From Entomortierella parvispora (Eukaryota; Mortierellomycota; Mortierellomycetes; Mortierellales; Mortierellaceae), in NCBI GenBank assembly GCA_963573315.1, contig OY752149.1, forward strand, positions 558,001 through 622,000: a stretch of DNA of 64,000 bases. Direction: 5' to 3'. The first letter of the stretch is position 1; the number at the start of each line of letters is the position of its first letter. The position numbers were made by a program, and so were the translations under genes. The notes beneath the pieces were generated by a model. That model ran no database searches, had not been told where the DNA came from, and saw only the letters and a program-made list of their open reading frames with translations. This document shows, one piece after another, positions 33,251-44,117 of the stretch.

Positions 33251-36200
33251 ATGTCCTACAACCCTGTCAGCACCACGGACAGCAGGAGCAGCAGCCCAGT
33301 CCCGCTCGCACAGCAGGGGCAGCACTCTCAGCAACGATTTCAAGGTAGTCATCCATTGACTGGCCAGCACAGGAGGTAAACCCACTCCCTCACTACGGGA
33401 AGAGAGAACAGAGAGTGGACGAATGGTCCATCTCCTAATTCACCCTTTTCAGAGGTCAAAGGTTTAAACCCATGGCCTCGTCCCCCTACTCCTATCTTTC
33501 GTGCAAGCAAGCGAGAGGCGTGTAAGCCAGAAGGAATTGGCACTTTTCAATCGGATCAATTCTCCCCTTTGGAGTCCCTGGAAGATTGTTGACCCCCTTC
33601 CTTGTGCTATGAGTGTGAAGGAGATGTTACCGAACTTTTTTTTTTTTGAATTTTCAGTTCATTGTTTTGATTGTGAGAGCCTTGGACTCACTCTGAAGAA
33701 TCTGTGGGTTGGACTTCTCTTCTTTGTGAGAATCTGGGATTAGATTGTGGGTCTGGGGCGAGGAAAATATTTCTTCTTTTCTTCTTCCTCTTCCTCTTCC
33801 TCTTCTTTCCAAAACGAACCGCTATCGGATGCGTAACAAAAGAGCTCATTCGGGAGTTCGAAGACAAGGAAGGAGGCGCGTCGAGAACACGAATCGAGAA
33901 GTGGGAGCGGAAGAACTGTGAGAGAGGGAAAATATAAGGGACAGAGCCACAACAAAAAAGATTATTTGAATACGACACCAAGAATAGCCACATGAACGAG
34001 CACGAAGCGAAGGATCAGGATCGAACAGAAAGACAGGAGCTGTATACAGCATGTCCCGTGCCATGGAACATGTTTCTGCTTTATTAGAGTGTGCTGGGGT
34101 GCTGATGGATTAGACCGCCGTCACCACCATGACCATGCACGGTTTATGAGTTCCGGACCAAGACGGAAAAAGAAAGAGAGGGAGTACGCTACATATTAAT
34201 AGACCGACACCCATCATGATCTTTGTGCAGGATACAGTACATTGCCTCGAACGCACCGTTGCAGAATAAGGAAACAAGGAGGCGTCGCAACGGCCACGGA
34301 GGAGGGGGGAATTGCTGGTGGGGTGGAGGTTTCGTTTGCAATATTTTGTTGTTGTTGCCTTTACTTTCCTCTCCCTTTGAGACTTGTTTTCGCCATTCTC
34401 ACTACCCACGCTACCCTCGCGTCTCGTCCTCTATTCTCTTCACATCTTGCCCCACAGGACAGAGAGAGTCAACTCAACTCTGATATTCATCAATCTCTCG
34501 ACCCATTCATCTACTTACTCTCTGCCCTCCTCTCTCGCTTTCTCCTTGTTTCTCTCACCATCCGGCCTATTTCAAGCACAGCTCTGAGGACAACTTCGTA
34601 GAGCCAGGACCTCCTTACGTCGACCTGTTGGATAGGTCTTTTGCAACCGATCAGGATCTCGGCAGGCTACCAATTGCCGCAAATCAACCCCCAGCAGATC
34701 ATCTCGCGACCAAGAACCCATTTGAACAGCGATCATCTTTCGCCTCTTCGTCCACGTTGTCACCAACGCTGTCGCCTTACCAGCAACAGCAGAAGATACA
34801 GGCACGGTCGGTTCTCAAGAAGAATCAAGACCAAGAACAAGCGTCGTATACGTCTCAACATTATCAATCGCCTCCCACACATCACCAGCTCCAGCAACAA
34901 CAAGCCTATTACTATCAGGAACCAAGCTCATTAAATCTAGACGAATCACTTCGTAATTATCAGCACCAACAGCAGGAACAACAGCAATACCCAGCAACTG
35001 GATTCCAGCCTCCCAACTCGGCTTTTGTTCAAGAAGCTAACATGATGCGACCTCCTTACCAACATGGGTCCGGGACCACGTCGTCAATCGCGTCCCTTGA
35101 CGGCGGTCGAGGCCACCACAGTACGGACAACAGCTCGACCCACCGATCTCTGTCCGCGTACCGGTTGAGACCGACTGGACTGAACCAAAGCAACGTGGAC
35201 TCAAATACGGCCTATAATATGACACAATCGGACATGACTCTGGAAGGTCTCTCGGAAAGATGGCAGGCGTATCAGGCCTGGTGGGCGAAACAATACAAAG
35301 ACTTGCCATTCTATCGCCTGTGGACGAAATCGAAATGGATCCTGTTGTTCTCTGTGCTCCTACTGACGGCGTACTCGGCGGCAGCGATGGGGGTCACGCT
35401 TGGATATATCCTTGGACGTAAGTGACCTTTGAGTTTGTTGTGGAAGGGAGGAGTGTGGATGAGGCACCATTGAGACGTTTCTTCTTTTGATGGATCATGA
35501 AGCTAACCCTTCCTCGGCCTCCTAGGTTTCGAAAATGCTCCGGTAGTCATGGAGTTTCATGGCAATATCATCTACAGTAATATTGAGGGGCAATCAAGCA
35601 AGGAGTGCACAACAGACTATGGACGAGGAGAGAAACGATACTGACAGATAGCCCCCCTCTCTCTCTTATCCCCTCGATAATTAGTCACTTTAGCAGGATC
35701 GGCTATTGGCTTGGTAACAGCTGCAATCGGCTTTGTTGGTATAGTAAGGGAGAACCGGATATGGCTGTCCTGCTACACAGTGTTGTTGTGGCCAGTGTTT
35801 TGTTTGTATATATCTGTGGGTTATATTGCCTTCCGTCGGTCCAAGAACCACCTTCGCAACCATCTCCGGGACGAATGGATTCACGAGTACACGCGGGATC
35901 AGCGGCTACTTGTCCAACGCAACGTAAGCGTCTTTTGTCCTCTTCCACTTCATCTGTTCTCTATAAGCCTATAATTAATTTCTTTTTTTTTCAAATTGCT
36001 TGGCACATCCAGTTGAAGTGCTGTGGATACCTCTCCCCAATCCAGAACGGCGAGTACGACTTGCGGTGTTTCCCGATGATCAACTTGCCAGGCTGTGTGC
36101 ACAAGTATAACCTTTATGAAGACAAGCTGCTGACGACGGTGTGGACGGCGAGTTTTTCATTGGTACCTTTCCAATTGTTTGTGATGGTTGTAGCTCTGTT

Positions 36201-36270
36201 GTGCTCGAACCACGTCGATGGAATGCTCCGATCGGGTCGACCGGGTCTCAAGAGCTTCAAGGAGCAATAA
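33251..36270 (+). CDS. Tetraspanin-like membrane protein with long N-terminal extension
   Basis: Five exons: 33251-33375, 34582-35417, 35526-35576, 35685-35923 and 36013-36270, coding 502 residues. The first 280 residues are Gln/Ser-rich and cytosolic. Membrane segment 1 is SKWILLFSVLLLTAYSAAAMGVTLG. Exon 4 gives segments 2 and 3 (ITLAGSAIGLVTAAIGFVGIV and LSCYTVLLWPVFCLYISVGYIAF). The large extracellular loop carries LKCCGYLSP, the tetraspanin CCG motif, plus further cysteines (LRCFP, LPGC), and segment 4 is FSLVPFQLFVMVVALLCS. Tetraspanins organise membrane microdomains; in plant-pathogenic fungi some are needed for appressoria. The first exon, joined over a 1206-nt intron, is the weakest part of the model: the alternative donor at 33344 breaks the frame, the one at 33375 keeps it. 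Confidence 0.82.
33376..34581 (+). other. Long first intron of the tetraspanin-like gene
   Basis: 1206 nt, an order of magnitude above most introns in this window. It carries a TTCCTC microsatellite near 33780-33810 and a T12 run near 33638-33649. It may hide a further small exon or an internal promoter. Confidence 0.55.
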
Positions 36271-36496
36271 ACTCCGCATCTTCTCTCCTTATCACCTCTC
36301 AACTCTCCCACTTCGTCAAAAAACATCACCTCTCCATTCTCCAGCATTCAGCATCCCTTTGATTAGGACAACAAAAACCCATGATACTCTAATAACCCCA
36401 CATCAATAAAGCATCGATTTCATTGCTTTTCCACACAAATCTTTATTGTTTGTCGCGTCTGCTACATAGGAAAGATGGGATCCCTCATGTTTCTTT

Positions 36497-38278
36497 TCAA
36501 TTATTGCCAGACGGAACGGCAACCATCTGTCCGTCAGGGTAGACCAAGGTGTCAACATTGATCGGCACTGGGATCACCTGGTCAGAACCTCCGGGACCCC
36601 CAGGGCCTTGAGGACCTACAATTGCTGCGGAATCTCCTCCTCCTCCTCCTGAAGAGAAGGGGGGAGAGGATCCATCAGGAACAGGGATCATGTTAGCGCC
36701 ATCCCACAAGAGTCCAATATCGATCGGCACTGTAATTGCATTGTCCTGATCGTCTGGACCACCGCCTCCACTAACCGGGGGGACAAGTTGGCGCTTGCTT
36801 TGGTAGCTGCCATGTTTTCCATAGCTGCCACTGCTACCGTAGCTGGAAGAAGATCCCGAGTGCCAATTGCTGCCGTAGCTGCTGCCGCCGTAGGATCCAC
36901 CACCACCACCGCTGCCGTACTTGCTGTTGTCAAAGGCGTCGCCAGAAACCTGTCCAGTCCCATAAGATGTGCTGGGAGAGGAAGTCTGAGACGAGTCCTC
37001 AGTAGATGTCATGGGTCCGAGGCCATTCGAGGGCCATGAGGGTGAGCTCGAACTCCAGTCCTGGCCCTCATCTGCTGCACCGCGCTTGTACATTCTCGAA
37101 GGCGAACTCGAGGAGGAGGAGGAGGAAGAAGAAGAGGAGGGGTACCAAGATTGATCCTGTGGCTCTTTCTGACCATCGGGGTTCATGTAATCAACGGTTT
37201 GGATGCTAGAGCCAACCATGGAAGAAGATCGCTTCTTCTTTGACTTGGAGATGGAAGGAGCAGAAGGGGGGGAATCTGGCGCCACATGGACAGAGGAGAA
37301 GACACCACTGCCTTGCTCAGGAGAGGGAGCCGACCCAGTTTTGTAAACGCGACCATCCGTGCAATAGATTGTGTCATTTGAGGACGGGTCCACGTAGCAA
37401 AGAATGCTGGTGCTCGCCTTGGGAGGAGCAGAAAGAGGAATGGAAGGGGGGCCCATCTCTGGTGTCTGAACGGGCGTTGGAGATGAGTATACAGGCGGGG
37501 CAGAATATTCGTTCTGGGGAGGCGAAGGGGTCGCAATAGCCTTGGGGGTCGAAACTGGCCTTGGAGACATAACTGAAGACTGTTTCGGCTTGGCTTGGAA
37601 GAACGTTGATGTCACAACTGACTGATTGTTCACAATCTGAGGCGCCGGAGCCGGAGTGGGGGCTGGGACAGGGACAACCCAGTTACCACTATCATTAGGA
37701 GGAGAAAGAGGGTACACCTGCTGTTGCTGCTGAGATATCGGGATCTGGACCTGCTGGACAGGGAGTGCCACGTGCTGTATCGGCGTCACTGACGGGCGAG
37801 GGAGTTGCAAGCTTTGAAGAGTCTGCGAAGGTCTCGGGCGCTGGGATGGCTGCTGCTGCTGCTGCTGTGTGTTCGAAAAGTCCAGAGGTGTTCCAGCATA
37901 GACGTGTGCCGGCGCCCATGGAAACAATTGACCAGTGCCAAGGCCCTCGTTATGCAAGATAGCCGCCAACTCAGGGCTTTGGTTGTTTGGGTAACTTTCG
38001 ATCATGGGCGGATAGCGGACTTCCATAGTCTGATCATTGCTGTAGGAGTTGGACGATGACAAAGGAGGAAGACTGGTGGTAAAGGGCACAGGTGGGCGTG
38101 TTGCTTCGGGGACATAGATTGAGATGACTGTTGTCACTGTCAAGGTCGTGACCGACGTCGGATCCTCAGCGACGGAGTTGCTTCCTCCTGTAGCGGTGGG
38201 AACAGCTCCAGTTCCTTGTCCCAGGAATGCAGAGGCGAGGACGAGGGCGAACGAGATGGATAGTAGATGACGCGCCAT
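36497..38278 (-). CDS. Secreted Ser/Pro/Gln-rich protein, probable cell-wall or matrix component
   Basis: Single exon of 593 residues. The N-terminus MARHLLSISFALVLASAFLGQGTGA is a clear signal peptide. The rest is low complexity: Pro/Gln-rich around residues 140-260, Ser runs near 390-400 and Gly/Ser/Tyr repeats (YGGSSYGSNWHSGSSSSYG) near 460-490. Two more ordered patches stand out. One is ILCYVDPSSNDTIYCTDG with two cysteines. The other is at the C-terminus, where VPIDIGLLWDGANMIPVP is echoed by VPINVDTLVYPDGQMVAVP, an internal duplication. No transmembrane or GPI-like tail is seen, so it is probably released or cross-linked to the wall. A TATA box lies about 65 bp upstream of the ATG. I know no family match. 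Confidence 0.85.
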   Translation of the reverse strand: MARHLLSISFALVLASAFLGQGTGAVPTATGGSNSVAEDPTSVTTLTVTTVISIYVPEATRPPVPFTTSLPPLSSSNSYSNDQTMEVRYPPMIESYPNNQSPELAAILHNEGLGTGQLFPWAPAHVYAGTPLDFSNTQQQQQQPSQRPRPSQTLQSLQLPRPSVTPIQHVALPVQQVQIPISQQQQQVYPLSPPNDSGNWVVPVPAPTPAPAPQIVNNQSVVTSTFFQAKPKQSSVMSPRPVSTPKAIATPSPPQNEYSAPPVYSSPTPVQTPEMGPPSIPLSAPPKASTSILCYVDPSSNDTIYCTDGRVYKTGSAPSPEQGSGVFSSVHVAPDSPPSAPSISKSKKKRSSSMVGSSIQTVDYMNPDGQKEPQDQSWYPSSSSSSSSSSSSPSRMYKRGAADEGQDWSSSSPSWPSNGLGPMTSTEDSSQTSSPSTSYGTGQVSGDAFDNSKYGSGGGGGSYGGSSYGSNWHSGSSSSYGSSGSYGKHGSYQSKRQLVPPVSGGGGPDDQDNAITVPIDIGLLWDGANMIPVPDGSSPPFSSGGGGGDSAAIVGPQGPGGPGGSDQVIPVPINVDTLVYPDGQMVAVPSGNN

Positions 38279-40043
38279 AGGAGGTGGTGATATCGTGATA
38301 GGAGTGACGATGTGGAGACGAGTAGCTATCCATAGCTACCTTTTATATAGATCGATGGATATTGAGACTTTGAATGGTCAACTTACAGTCATCAGTCATA
38401 TATTTAGTTCGCGGTTCGTTTAACATCAATGGACAACTGCCTGTCAGTTGGGGTGTGTGTGCAGATGGACAGTTGAACAATGGGAAATCCAAATCATCGA
38501 TGGCCATCGGCCTTCTCAGACTGATGGCAGTAAATCACTAAGCCCACAGATGCAAAGGGCTGCCGTTGATCCCCCTAGGCAATGCTAGACAGGTGCAAAG
38601 GTCCGCGAGAATAAAATGAAGAATATGACGCGTCCATCTCTCGTTTTGAGGTTACCTTCCTTGGTTTAGCGTGGTCTAAAGATGGTTCAGCAAGTCTAAA
38701 GATGGTTTAGCACAGCGAACCTTGGCATGCAACCCACAAAACGCGTCCCCCCTCGTGCGAAATTATTTGTGCTTCTGCACACCGTGTCGCCCACCTTTGG
38801 CAACTATACCATCTCATGGCGACTCCTCCCGAAGATCCAATCCCGATTTTTTCCTGTCTTTTCAATTGCAGGCTCCCTTTTTTTGTTTGTTCCTGGACCT
38901 CACGGGTGGCTGTTGGTGCTGTTGACACGTGAAACGTGATTTCTCCAGCTTCTGCCTAAAGCTAAAACGACCGGTCTGCTCTCTTTGTCTGACCGCCAAC
39001 TTGTTCCGTTCCGTGGACAACCTTTATTTTATTTTATTTTAGTACAGGCACAAGGGCACAACGCTTTGTTGTTGTCGGTTATTGTCCAGCACTCCTTTGC
39101 TCATTTTGGACAGGGGACCTGTGGAGGAGAATGCAGGTGGAGGGGGCATCTTTTCTTTCAATTTTTGAGCCGATCAACTCAATTGATCCACTGTTTGTTT
39201 CAGTCCGGGCCCTCTTGCCCGTTCTTCAAGAAGCTGTTGGGAGGAGGAAAGGAAGGGAAGTGACGACAGTGGGCGTGCAGCTTTTCCTTGACTTGGCAGG
39301 ATGCATGATGCAGCGCAACAAGAGGGTTGGACTGGGGCATGAAAAAGAAAGAGGTAGGCAACTCGTTTTTCAATGTCGTGATCGAGATCTGTGGCCAGGA
39401 ATCAGAAAAAAGCCTATTTTCTTCCCACGGGGACCTAAATCTCTTCCACGCACACCAGAGGTACCGTACGTTCCCCCCACCTTTTTGACCCCTGTTCTTT
39501 GCACACGGATACATAATTGCTATCCCAACAGGCCCAGGCACATAAGAAATCTCTGTAGTTGTTGGGTACGTGAGAGGAGAGGGGAGAAATAGTTGAAAGA
39601 GGATGCATCCGTGGGCTAAAGATGAAAGAGGCTTCGTGGCAGCTGAATTCTATTTCTATCCTTGTCGGCTGTGTGTGCTTACCTTACGAGAGAACTAAAA
39701 CCATCTGTTTTGCCCTGCGGACAAACACTGCGCTCGCCTATTCAAATGTTCTCTTCAGCAGGTCAAGGACCAGGATCAAGCCGATTCTAACACTACGCAA
39801 GTCTTTCAATTACCCTCTTTTTGTGCAGACTGATGAACTGTGTACGTATGCATTGCTTTGTATTTGAAAAGAAAGAACAGGTCTGCTACAAAAAGGCTAT
39901 TCTGGATGATGCTGAAAAGGAGTGGAGGGTAATGGGTATTGCCTATTTTTTTGTTTGGTCAAAAAAGAGGAAGAGGCGGCTTGTTTGCCTGGCTATCAAA
40001 CAAAACAGAGTCTGGCCGATAGAAGGAGAAAGAGGCGGTATCT
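38279..40043. other. Intergenic region, promoter side of the secreted-protein gene
   Basis: 1.76 kb. The proximal 120 bp hold the TATA box; farther out is TAAAGATGGTTTAGC-type duplicated sequence near 38680-38712. No gene supported. Confidence 0.55.
38339..38356 (-). promoter_or_regulatory. TATA box of the secreted-protein gene
   Basis: On the coding strand the site reads ATCGATCTATATAAAAGG, 61-78 bp upstream of the ATG. It is a variant of the ATCGATATAAAAAG element found upstream of two other minus-strand genes here. Confidence 0.7.
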
Positions 40044-40541
40044 TCAGAGTAACCGGACCATATGACGACCATCGACCGTCATGAGCGAGTCTGCGTTGTA
40101 GAGTCTCTCGTACTCTGCAAATTCACCCTCCTTGATAGGATGGTCTGCCAGATGCAAGTCTCGGGCCCTTGTGATCTTGGGCACCGCACATTCGAAAACC
40201 GTCTGGTTGGGGAAGAAGAACTGCTGGGATAACCGACGGGACCGCGCATCGGAAGCTCCCCCGGCAACAGCAACAGCACCAGCTTCGGCTTGGACGCCAT
40301 CTGAGAGGACAGACTTTGACGAGGTTGCATCGACATCAAAGACTGCGGGCAGAGAGTCGAAACTGATGGAGGACGACGCCGAGGTGGAGAGGTAAGGAGG
40401 TGTCAATGGAGGACTAGCTGCGTTGGCCTGGGCAATGGCTGACAGCGCAGACGCTGGGATATCGATGCTGAGGGCAGGGTGGGAGGACTCAGCCTTGGCC
40501 AGACGGAAGGGGTCAGCGACTACGATAGTGTGTGCAGACAT
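40044..40541 (-). CDS. Small hypothetical protein
   Basis: Single-exon frame of 165 residues. It starts MSAHTIVVADPFRLAKAESSHP. The first 95 residues are Ala/Ser-rich and likely disordered; the last 60 are charged and look folded (FECAVPKITRARDLHLADHPIKEGEFAEYERLYNAD...). There is no signal peptide or membrane segment. The frame has a clear ATG, no stop and protein-like composition at its C-terminus, but I recognise no family. It could be a lineage-specific regulator; no function is offered. Confidence 0.6.
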   Translation of the reverse strand: MSAHTIVVADPFRLAKAESSHPALSIDIPASALSAIAQANAASPPLTPPYLSTSASSSISFDSLPAVFDVDATSSKSVLSDGVQAEAGAVAVAGGASDARSRRLSQQFFFPNQTVFECAVPKITRARDLHLADHPIKEGEFAEYERLYNADSLMTVDGRHMVRLL

Positions 40542-42743
40542 TTTTTTTCTTTATAGAGTCTGGTTTGATTGAATGAGGGTGGCTGGGCCGTAGGAAGGAT
40601 CCTGTCTTTGGATTTAGAATTGAGCTGGGAAGAGAACAGAAGGATAGGAGATGCGAGAGAAGAGAAAAAAGAAAGGGAGTGAAGTCGAAGAGTGTTCACC
40701 CTTCTTATACCAGAAAAAAGGAGCGAGTCATGAAGGCCGAATGAGACGTCTGTTGAGTTGTTCCCCACAATTTCCCTTATTGAACACTCATCACGGCAAC
40801 AAGGTTCCACCAAGCACGCACACACAGGCCACGCTCTGTCTGTGTTTGTTTGTACCACCCTTGTTATATGTCCTGTTGGCACCAATCGAGTATATGTACT
40901 TCTCTTGTCCGTCTTCTTGTTCATCTCGACCGTCATTCTTCGCACTTTTCACACTAGACCTCGCAAACAGTTACGGAGCTACGGAAAGAGGATCGACCTT
41001 TCAATGGAACCAATCACCTCTTTGGCCAAGGTTAACCTTCGAACCTTCGCACACAGACACAACCAAGATCAGTTCTAGTCTGCAGCTGCAGCTGCAACCC
41101 AATGCTGCTGTCCAAACAACAAAAACAGAAAAAACGGTCGGCCAAGCTCTCTTCGTTTTGCAGGAATGTTTGACAAAGGTGACGAGGTGATGCCTAGATG
41201 ATGGGTGGGTCCAACGACCCTCAGAATGACGACCAACCCCTCCTGTCTGTCATTTGCCCCCGCTGGAACTCCATCGACCAACCCGAGAGCCGTCCTGTAA
41301 GAGACCATTTCAAAGAACTTTCAAAAAATGTGATCACGGACCGAGACCGGGGCCGTCACGTAATCCTAGACTCCAGCAGTTTGTCGGAGGTTTTTTTTTC
41401 CATTTCGTTTTGTTTGAACAACAACAACACTCGCAGTGCCTCCAAAAGAGAGAAAAACAATGCAAAATGACGATATGTCAGATTGTGACCGATTAGAAAT
41501 GGATGAAAAAAAAAGACTAGGGACGAAAGGCAACGCAATACTAGGATGTTTGTACGCCAATTGATTCAGAACAACGTGCTTGAAGACGATCGTTTCATCG
41601 GGCCAATCAGCTGTTTGTTCCTTTTGCTTGTGTGGTGTTTTCTGCTATGTACAGTATATTATTCAGCTGAGAAAGCCAGGGGTGAGCGAGGTGGTCAGGC
41701 AGCAAGTTAGTGAGGGTGAAGCGCAATTGCGGAGCCCTGCATGTCTTCCCTTGCATATCTAAACATGCAGAGGTGTCGATGTCCTCTTTTTTTTTGGGTG
41801 AAACGTCCTGCTAGTTCAAGGCCCAAAGCCATTATAGTTCCACAGAAAGTACGACCATGGCACAAGAATGAATGGAAGATGCAAGAGTCATGTCACTGAG
41901 GATCACAAGGCTGACTATCCATCGTATCTGTGGCGCGCTAAAGAACTGACAGAAAGTTGACATGTTTGTTGCACGAGTCTGCCTCAATTGCTCCTTCAAC
42001 AATTGCTCCTTGGCAACAGAGTCCTCTATAGACTTTCCCTGCCTCCAAATCGACACATGGAGAAGCAGACGGGCAGATTGCAAGCTGGAATGATTAACTT
42101 TCAGCATCCACTTTTTTGACGACTTGATTTCCTGGATCTCTCCGGGGGGAGGAGAAAAAAGCGGATACAGAAAGGCACTTGCAACCAATAATCGATCAGA
42201 ATGGCGAGGTTCATTTTCGTCTACAAAATGGAAACTGACGGCTCCATGAACCTACGTTCATGGTACCATCGCTTTCGTTTTTCTATGGCGGCAAGAAACG
42301 GAACGCAAGCCCAGCATTTGGCAACGAAAGGAGTACATGCACACTCTATAGCCAGTAAAGCTGTGCTGATGTTGTGGCTATCCCGAGGCAATAAAAAAGG
42401 CAAGGAGAACGCGACGTTCAAGATCAAAGCAAGGGGCAGGGCGACGGTCGTTCACCAGCCAATCATTCCATGCACGCGCTCAGTATCTTGAAAGAATCAC
42501 CTCCACCATCTTCATGTCGTTTTTGCTCGTGGTCCTCCGAGAGGTTCATTGGAGTCTTTGGGGATTCTTGGAGATTATTATTGTAAAAGGAGCTTATGGC
42601 TCTGTTTTAAGATGTGTTGGGTGATCGTTATATTCTATAGAATCTTTCTTGTGAGGAAAAACCTTGGACCAGGAGAGGGGTTGGATGCGGCTTGACCATG
42701 TCGCTCGCGGGTATATTGTGTCTTGACTTCGATCAGTAGTGTA
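40542..42743. other. Intergenic region, no gene supported
   Basis: 2.2 kb. Open frames (for example plus strand 40651-41190) lack motifs and have mixed-frame composition. Notable only for T runs and a CTGCAGCTGCAGCTGCA stretch at about 41080-41096. Confidence 0.55.
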
Positions 42744-43010
42744 TTACTTGCGAGCATTGGGTGTCCAATAAACAACCTCGTCTTTGAAGAGGAGGGAGAC
42801 GCCACCAGCGACGACAGTAGTTCCACCGACAGCCAAGGCAACCGACTTGACGGATCTTGACACTGTGGAGGCAGAGGGAGTGGCAGCAGCGGCAGAGTGG
42901 TGTTCAATTGAGACGGCCGCTTGAGTGGCCATTGAAGAAGAAATGAAACGACGAGCAACTGTTGAAGAGGTCTTGGCGACGACAGGGGAGAGGATCATGG
43001 AGGGCACCAT
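42744..43010 (-). CDS. Small mitochondrial-type membrane protein
   Basis: Single-exon frame of 88 residues from the ATG at 43010. The first 35 residues (SPVVAKTSSTVARRFISSS) are Ser/Arg-rich with no acidic residues, as expected of a mitochondrial presequence. A single hydrophobic segment, KSVALAVGGTTVVAGGVSLLF, follows, then a short charged tail, EVVYWTPNARK. It resembles small single-span subunits of respiratory or import complexes in general layout, but no specific one. A TATA-like element sits about 130 bp upstream, which supports a real transcribed gene. Confidence 0.6.
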   Translation of the reverse strand: MVPSMILSPVVAKTSSTVARRFISSSMATQAAVSIEHHSAAAATPSASTVSRSVKSVALAVGGTTVVAGGVSLLFKDEVVYWTPNARK

Positions 43011-44117
43011 TTTGTTTGTCTTTGTGATAGCGAGTACAGGGAGGGGAGAGAAGGGAGGGTTTTTGAGAAGGGTGAATGAATGAGAAATAGAGGCGTTTGC
43101 AAGGAAGAAAGGAAAGAAAAGAGATCGGCCGGTCCTTTTTATATCGATCGATCCACAAATGCGGAGAAGACCAGGACCCAAATGGAGAAATATCGCACGA
43201 GAATGACCAATGCGATAGAGAAACCATTCCACAGACAGGTGGCAGAAGGTGCAGGTTTCTCCTGTGCCTGAGCCGTACCGGAAATAGCGCAATCGAGCAA
43301 GTGGAGGAAGCAGCGCCGAACCTTTTCTCAACCACGTTGTTGCGGTGACGGTCGGTGTCAGCGATAAGAGTCATAGCGAGCAGGCCTATTTTTGCGGCTG
43401 TGGAGGCCACAAGGAGTCACTTGCCTGCACAGCGTCATAGATGCCGGCCGCGCGATTTTTCTTTCTCTCTTTCTCTCGTCAGCATTCATCCTTTTACCCT
43501 TCATTCCACTCTTGATTCGACCGGTGGTTGGTCGACTATGCCATGAATCTGTGGACCTTGACTCAATGACAAGAACATTGACTCTGACTCGATGACCGCC
43601 TTGGTGTAGGGCATTCAACCCAGAGAGAGAGAGAGAGAGATTTTTTCGTCCAATTCACCATGTTTCCCCCTCTCCTGGATTCCGGATGCACCCAAGTGAC
43701 CATTGGCAACTCACTGTAGTCGACACCTACATTTCAGACAGCTAGGAGCAATCCCCTCTAGATCAGATGTCTGCACTAAAAAAAGGGTCCGAGGTAGCTC
43801 ACGATGTAAAAGTTGTGCCACCGCTTCCAGCTAGCTCAACCTGCCAAGGATGCAGAGAGAGGAGCGAGCTGGCAGCTTCCTCGAAACCCGTCCAGCCGAT
43901 GAATCAAGATTGAAGAGAAGCATCTTGCGCTGCAAAAGTCGCACCACACTCCCACAACCATATCTGATCAGCTTCGGGGCCATCAACAGTAGGAAGAAAT
44001 GAACACAATAAATTTTACTGGTCCAGGGACATCACACCTCTCCTCCGTTTTGCTTCTTGTCATCTGATCTTGCATCCTCCCTTGTCGTTGCTGCACTCAA
44101 CCCTTCATCTCCCAGCA
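43011..44117. promoter_or_regulatory. Divergent intergenic region of the small mitochondrial gene and the TilS-like gene
   Basis: 1.1 kb between two divergent ATGs. It contains the TATA-like element at 43135-43148 and a GA microsatellite at about 43623-43640. No gene inside. Confidence 0.5.
43135..43148 (-). promoter_or_regulatory. TATA-like element, ATCGATATAAAAAG on the minus strand
   Basis: Identical 14-mer to the one at 4124-4137; 125-138 bp upstream of the ATG of the small mitochondrial-type gene. Confidence 0.55.

Noticed and set aside
40651-41190. 179-codon plus-strand frame in the gene-poor region
   Set aside because: No motif, no orthologous-looking segment, and mixed low-complexity composition.
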